From: Bdellovibrionales bacterium Ga0074139
GTDB taxonomy: Bacteria; Bdellovibrionota; Bdellovibrionia; Bdellovibrionales; Bdellovibrionaceae
Direction of reading: 5' to 3'
NCBI GenBank assembly: GCA_001464795.1
Contig: LNEB01000011.1
Span: 1-64,000 of the forward strand
DNA length: 64,000 nt
Shown here: piece after piece, positions 60,265 through 64,000 of the stretch
How the letters are laid out: each line of letters starts with the position of its first letter
Position numbering within the stretch: the first letter of the stretch is position 1
Position numbers and translations under genes: made by a program
The notes under the pieces: generated by a model
What the model was told of the DNA's origin: nothing
Database searches by the model: none
What the model saw: only the letters and a program-made list of their open reading frames with translations

Positions 60265-61896
60265 TTACTTTTGCTGTTTCCACCAAAAGTTGTTTCCTAA
60301 GCCGTAACGAAGAGTATCGCCTGGCAAACCAATGGTGCTCGAGTGTGCATAGAAAGAATATTTAGAGTTAAATAAAAAGACATAAGGTGCATCGTCTGCG
60401 ATGATTTCATAAACTTTTTGCAAAGTTTGTACGCGCTTTGGCTTATCTAAAGTTAATCTAGCTTCATCGATCAGTTTATCAACTTGAGCATTTTTATAGT
60501 TAATGAAGTTGGATCCGCCTACGACGGCTGAGCTTGAGTGCCAAATTTGCTTAGGATCCCAATCGATATCGTTGGCACCCCAGGCCAGTGCTGCCGCATC
60601 AAAATTTCCTTCATCAAGAAGCTTAAGAAATGAATTCCATTCCAAAAACTTCAATTCCATATTGATGCCGGCTTTTTTCAAATCCTGCTGATACAGAGTC
60701 CAATACTTTTCTGTGTCTTTATTAGGATAAATCAGCGTGAATTTGAATGGAACTTTTTGGCCATTCACTTCTTTGTCCAATGTTCCATCTTTATTGGAAT
60801 CCGACCATCCAGATGCAGTCAGTAATTCTAAAGCCTTTTTAGTATCGAACAGAAATGGTTTCACTCTTGGTGAAGCAAATTCACTGCGGTTAAAAACAGG
60901 TCCCGTTGCAAGTTCAGAAAAGCCGTACATGAATTTTTTGTTGATTTCTTCTCTGTGCATCAGGTGAGCAAGTGCGACACGAACATTTTTATCCGTAAAC
61001 AAATCTTTTCTAAAGTTCCAGCCAATAAAAGCATAGGATTTCGGAGAATCATTTTCGATTTTCTTTTTCAGTAATGTTTTATCCCACGGCGCACCCGAGG
61101 TTTTTTTAACAAAAGATTCAGCCCTGAGTTCGATCATATCGAGCTCACCTTTTTTAGCACGCTCGATTTCGATGTTTTCATCTTTATAAAAACGGAAATC
61201 GATGGTTTCAAAGTTGTAAGCACCTTTGAAATAAGGATCTTGACCAGCCGCCCAATTCGCGTTTCTTTTTAAAATAATTTTTTGGCCACGATCAAATTTT
61301 TCAACTTTGTAAGGACCAGAGCCCACAAGTGTACGAGTCATTTTTCGAGATTTTTCTACGTCTGCATACACATGCTTAGGAATAATTGTCATGGCCGCAA
61401 CCACATCAAAATTTTTGTAGTACTTTTCCTTAGCTGTCACTTTCACAGTCAAAGCATCAACCACTTCCACTTTTTCAATGCTTTGATAAAAAGGAATCAA
61501 ATGAGCCGCTTGGTATTTGGGTTCAAAAATTGCGTCAAAAGAAAACTTCACGTCATCAGCTGTGACAGGTTTTCCGTCATGCCAAGTGGCGTTTTTTCTT
61601 AAAGTAAAAGTAAACGTCTTTCCATCTTTCGCAATATCATACTTTTCAGCAAGTCTAGGAACCCATTGCCAATCTGTAATTTTGCGATCCAGAAGTGTGT
61701 CCATTGTGAGATCATGCACTCGGCCTGCAAATACATCTGTAGACATAATGGGATGAATGGTTGGAGGCTCACCACCAATACTGCGAATAAAAGTTCCACC
61801 CTTGGGAGCTTCTTGATTGGGATCAGCAAACTTCGGAATGGCTGCAGTTACAAACTGAGAGGCTACAAAAACCAATGTAAGAATCGCGTATTTCAT
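60265..61896 (-). CDS. Oligopeptide-binding protein of the ABC transporter (SBP_bac_5)
   Basis: 543 aa from the ATG at 61896, after AAGGAG, opening signal MKYAILTLVFVASQFVTA. Family 5 binding motif PKGGTFIRSIGGEPPTIHPIM and DGKTFTFTLRKNATWHDGKPVTADDVKFSFDA. It captures peptides in the periplasm for the OppBC permeases just downstream. No ATPases are in this unit; those at 44696-46647 may serve it. Confidence 0.94.
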   Translation of the reverse strand: MKYAILTLVFVASQFVTAAIPKFADPNQEAPKGGTFIRSIGGEPPTIHPIMSTDVFAGRVHDLTMDTLLDRKITDWQWVPRLAEKYDIAKDGKTFTFTLRKNATWHDGKPVTADDVKFSFDAIFEPKYQAAHLIPFYQSIEKVEVVDALTVKVTAKEKYYKNFDVVAAMTIIPKHVYADVEKSRKMTRTLVGSGPYKVEKFDRGQKIILKRNANWAAGQDPYFKGAYNFETIDFRFYKDENIEIERAKKGELDMIELRAESFVKKTSGAPWDKTLLKKKIENDSPKSYAFIGWNFRKDLFTDKNVRVALAHLMHREEINKKFMYGFSELATGPVFNRSEFASPRVKPFLFDTKKALELLTASGWSDSNKDGTLDKEVNGQKVPFKFTLIYPNKDTEKYWTLYQQDLKKAGINMELKFLEWNSFLKLLDEGNFDAAALAWGANDIDWDPKQIWHSSSAVVGGSNFINYKNAQVDKLIDEARLTLDKPKRVQTLQKVYEIIADDAPYVFLFNSKYSFYAHSSTIGLPGDTLRYGLGNNFWWKQQK

Positions 61897-62024
61897 GATG
61901 AAGTTCTCCTTCGAAATTGAGGTCCCACCTAAATTCGTAGATACCACAACATTATGCAAGTTTATCAACCACTTGACACCAAGCACTAGCTCGCTTGATA
62001 AGTAGTTTTAAAGGTGAGGTCATT

Positions 62025-63071
62025 ATGTCTTTTGATGCAACTACAACGGTCTCTGCAGAGTTTGGAATTTTTGGCATTCCGCTGACCGAAGAGCAAAGCC
62101 GAGTCATCCTTTTACCAGTGCCTTGGGAAGTCACAACATCCTATGGTTCGGGCGCCTCGTGGGGACCTTCATTAATTCGCGAAGCCAGTGCCCAGATCGA
62201 CCTTTATGACTTAGAATTGGGTAAGTCTTACGAACAGGGCTATCACATGCTTCCCCATCCTGTTGAAATTAAAAACCTCAATGACAAAATGAAACTGAAA
62301 GCCCAAGAGCTCATCGAACTTGTTACAAATCAAAGTTCAGATCAAGCCCGAATGGATCAACTCCGGGCCGAAGTGAATCAGGCCAGTCACACTTTAAATG
62401 AATGGGTTTATGCTCAATCCACAAGAATTTTAGAAAACGGAAAGTTACTGGGCCTTGTCGGAGGTGATCACTCCTCACCTTACGGTGCCATTCGTGCTGT
62501 GTGCGAAAAAAACTCCAGCGACATTGGAATTTTACATATCGATGCCCATTCAGACACTCGAAAAGCCTATCATGGCTTCACTCATTCCCATGCATCTATC
62601 ATGTACAATGTGATGACAGCTCCATGGAAACCAAAAAAATTAGTGCAAATTGGAATTCGTGATTTCTGCGAAGAAGAATACGAATTTATTAAATCACGAA
62701 ATGATATTAAGACATTTTTTGACCTGGATTTAAAACGTAGACTTATGAACGGTGAAGCTTGGGCCCGCGTGGTTCAAGACATCATTAAAGAATTGCCAGA
62801 AAAAGTTTATATTTCATTTGATATAGATGGTTTGGATCCGGCCTTTTGCCCTCATACCGGAACTCCTGTATCAGGTGGATATTCAACAGATCAGATTCAT
62901 TATTTGCTTTATGAACTGGGTTCCAGTGGTAAAAAAATCGTGGGTTTTGATTTAAATGAAGTTTCAACTGGTGGGGTCACGCCCGATCAGGCAGACCCAT
63001 GGGATGGAAATGTGGGGGCCAGAATGTTGTTCAAACTTTGTGGCTGGAGTGTCTTAACTAATAAAGTCTAA
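62025..63071 (+). CDS. speB: Agmatinase/arginase family ureohydrolase
   Basis: 348 aa from the ATG at 62025 (GGTGAGG before it). Binuclear Mn site: GGDHSS, DAHSD (IDAHSDTRKAYHGF) and SFDIDGLDP; the last DLNEVSTGG is the family's second acid region. Longer than E. coli SpeB (306 aa) because of an insertion near residues 80-130. With speA in the window, agmatine to putrescine is the likely reaction; arginase or formiminoglutamase activity cannot be excluded from sequence. Confidence 0.85.
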   Translation: MSFDATTTVSAEFGIFGIPLTEEQSRVILLPVPWEVTTSYGSGASWGPSLIREASAQIDLYDLELGKSYEQGYHMLPHPVEIKNLNDKMKLKAQELIELVTNQSSDQARMDQLRAEVNQASHTLNEWVYAQSTRILENGKLLGLVGGDHSSPYGAIRAVCEKNSSDIGILHIDAHSDTRKAYHGFTHSHASIMYNVMTAPWKPKKLVQIGIRDFCEEEYEFIKSRNDIKTFFDLDLKRRLMNGEAWARVVQDIIKELPEKVYISFDIDGLDPAFCPHTGTPVSGGYSTDQIHYLLYELGSSGKKIVGFDLNEVSTGGVTPDQADPWDGNVGARMLFKLCGWSVLTNKV

Positions 63072-63448
63072 ACGCCCTTAGCAAATCTGCGATTCACAGA
63101 CTCACGCAGTTCGGCACCTTCAATGCTCAGACGTGTCCACGGGATCGCCTTCAAGCGGTCCGCTTCGATGACTTCTTCCGTTTCTTCACAAAAGCCGAAG
63201 CTTCCATTTTCAATTCTAGCTAAAGCGCTTTCGATTTCCATCAACTGGTTGCGCAAACGATCAGTCATGTTTAAAAATTCTTGTTCGGCTAGGACACGAA
63301 CGGTTTGATCCGCTTCATCGCCACCACGATCGTCATTGTCAAAATTGGATTTAGCTTCTTTTACTCGGTTCAGAAGCTCCATTTTAGATTGCAAGAGCTT
63401 AGACTTGCACTCTTTCACTAGCTTTTCAGAAACTTTATCTTGAGCCAT
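63068..63448 (-). CDS. DksA/TraR-like protein with degraded zinc finger
   Basis: 126 aa. Coiled-coil shape of DksA with acidic tip GDEADQT (two Asp of the usual DxxDxA kept, Ala replaced by Thr) and a zinc-finger remnant (FGFCEETEEVIEADRLKAIPWTRLSIEGAE). Only one of four Cys remains, so zinc is probably not bound. DksA-type proteins bind the RNA polymerase secondary channel and assist ppGpp. It may work without zinc, as do Cys-poor DksA relatives. Its end overlaps the ureohydrolase gene by 4 bp. Confidence 0.75.
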   Translation of the reverse strand: MAQDKVSEKLVKECKSKLLQSKMELLNRVKEAKSNFDNDDRGGDEADQTVRVLAEQEFLNMTDRLRNQLMEIESALARIENGSFGFCEETEEVIEADRLKAIPWTRLSIEGAELRESVNRRFAKGV

Positions 63449-63473
63449 TATTCCCCCTCAAACATTTCGATTT

Positions 63474-63509
63474 GCAGTTCCCCATTAGCAAGTGCCAATT
63501 TGGAACTGC
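63474..63509. repeat. Inverted repeat upstream of the DksA-like gene
   Basis: GCAGTTCC / GGAACTGC, 8 bp perfect, 20-nt spacer, about 26 nt upstream of the DksA-like start. Possible operator; the rest of 63510-63670 is AT-rich with no clear gene. Confidence 0.35.
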
Positions 63510-63670
63510 TCCATTAAGAAGGAGTTGTGAAATTTTTGCAAGAGAAAATCTTAAATCGCCTTAAAATGATACAAACTATTGAAAATATTGAGTTTTAATC
63601 TAATTACGCATGATGCAAAAATGCATCAAAATCAAAATCTGACGAGTTCTTAACTTGGATAATTGAATAA

Positions 63671-63997
63671 TTACTTTAGACAGCTTTTGAGGCGTTTAAT
63701 GAGATCAGCGGTCGAGGCATCAAGATTGTCAGCGGTCTCAAAAGCCTTCTGGGCGCGCTTTCTGTAGGCTTCTGCTGACTTTTCCATGGCAACCAAGGCT
63801 TTGGTCGGGACTGTTTTTTTATAGATCGACAGCTCAAACGAGAGATCTGAAAGTTGATCAGCAAAAACGTCGTGATTTCTTGCAAGCGAGGTCACAATTT
63901 GATTTTGAGCCGTTCTGAGAAGCTCGAGCTCTTGGTAGACTTGTGAGCATCTTGGCTGAGCCCCAAAAGTATAGACCGGTATAGATACTAGACCCAT
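63671..63997 (-). CDS. Exported hypothetical protein, cut by window edge
   Basis: At least 108 aa. The visible N-terminus (MGLVSIPVYTFGAQPRCSQ) looks like the end of a signal peptide, and the frame is open to the edge, so the true start is likely outside. The rest is helical and Lys/Ala-rich (ALVAMEKSAEAYRKRAQKAFETADNLDAST) with Cys at each end (PRC, KSCLK). No family recognised. Confidence 0.6.
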   Translation of the reverse strand: MGLVSIPVYTFGAQPRCSQVYQELELLRTAQNQIVTSLARNHDVFADQLSDLSFELSIYKKTVPTKALVAMEKSAEAYRKRAQKAFETADNLDASTADLIKRLKSCLK

Positions 63998-64000
63998 GAA

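Noticed and set aside
63527-63598. 23-aa frame starting GTG near AAGGAG
   Set aside because: The spacing from AAGGAG to the start is only 2-3 nt and the frame is short in AT-rich DNA. Weak support.
1-64000. tRNA, rRNA and CRISPR arrays
   Set aside because: Looked for cloverleaf-like runs and regularly spaced repeats in the intergenic gaps by eye and found none. A tRNAscan-SE and Infernal run would settle small RNAs.

Overview
The window looks like chromosome from a Bdellovibrio-type predatory bacterium (Bdellovibrionota), probably one of the lower-GC members. The evidence is indirect. It has two adjacent short flagellins with sigma-28-like promoters, many secreted or lipid-anchored proteases and nucleases, several outer-membrane beta-barrels ending in Phe, c-di-GMP proteins (a receiver-GGDEF and a PilZ), and long Cys-containing secreted proteins I cannot name. 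Base composition is AT-leaning, genes are tightly packed with many ATGA or TAATG junctions, and no rRNA, tRNA, CRISPR or complete insertion sequence was seen.

Layout. 0-12 kb: rhodanese, valS, a trypsin-like lipoprotein, a TetR-like protein without an HTH, an Hsp20/HPF-like stress operon with a leader peptide and palindromic promoter, a 2OG-Fe(II) oxygenase, trmO, a Crp/Fnr regulator, an S1/P1 nuclease and a histidine kinase. 11-14 kb: three outer-membrane beta-barrel proteins; one has a 5' leader that can fold in two mutually exclusive ways, one of which hides its ribosome binding site. 14.2-15.9 kb: an AT-rich gap, then a HUH (RAYT) transposase gene followed by a two-gene toxin-antitoxin-like pair. 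15.9-21.4 kb: rnr, ubiB-like kinase, LysR-like, GbsR-like and CBS proteins. 21.4-27.8 kb: a 783-aa secreted protein, flagellin, a three-gene operon (ankyrin lipoprotein, matrixin-like protease lipoprotein, small anchored protein) and a second flagellin. 27.8-29.3 kb: a second RAYT and a Cys-rich secreted protein between exact inverted repeats. 29-37.7 kb: HD phosphohydrolase, purD, a second large secreted protein (786 aa), M23 peptidase, PP2C phosphatase, TonB-like protein. 37.8-44.6 kb: an AceE-like E1 gene broken by two compensating frameshifts, alpha/beta hydrolase, prolyl oligopeptidase, thioredoxin-like protein, O-methyltransferase. 44.7-52.5 kb: oligopeptide transporter ATPases, PilZ, response regulator, trxB, SDR, ferredoxin, trmB, CDF transporter, receiver-GGDEF. 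52.6-64 kb: leuS, speA, MFS transporter, oligopeptide permeases and binding protein, agmatinase-family enzyme, a DksA/TraR-like protein with a degraded zinc finger, and a secreted protein cut by the window edge.

How the genes fit together. The hydrolases (trypsin, S1/P1 nuclease, matrixin, S9, M23) and the oligopeptide transporter, split over two loci, fit life on macromolecules from prey. Arginine decarboxylase and the agmatinase-family protein could make putrescine from arginine. These are inferences from family membership.

The observations most worth following are the alternative-fold leader at 12866-12938, the RAYT element bounded by 22-bp imperfect inverted repeats at 27818-29273, the RAYT/palindrome/two-gene module at 14797-15863, the promoter with an operator between -35 and -10 upstream of the Hsp20 operon, and the doubly frameshifted E1 gene.
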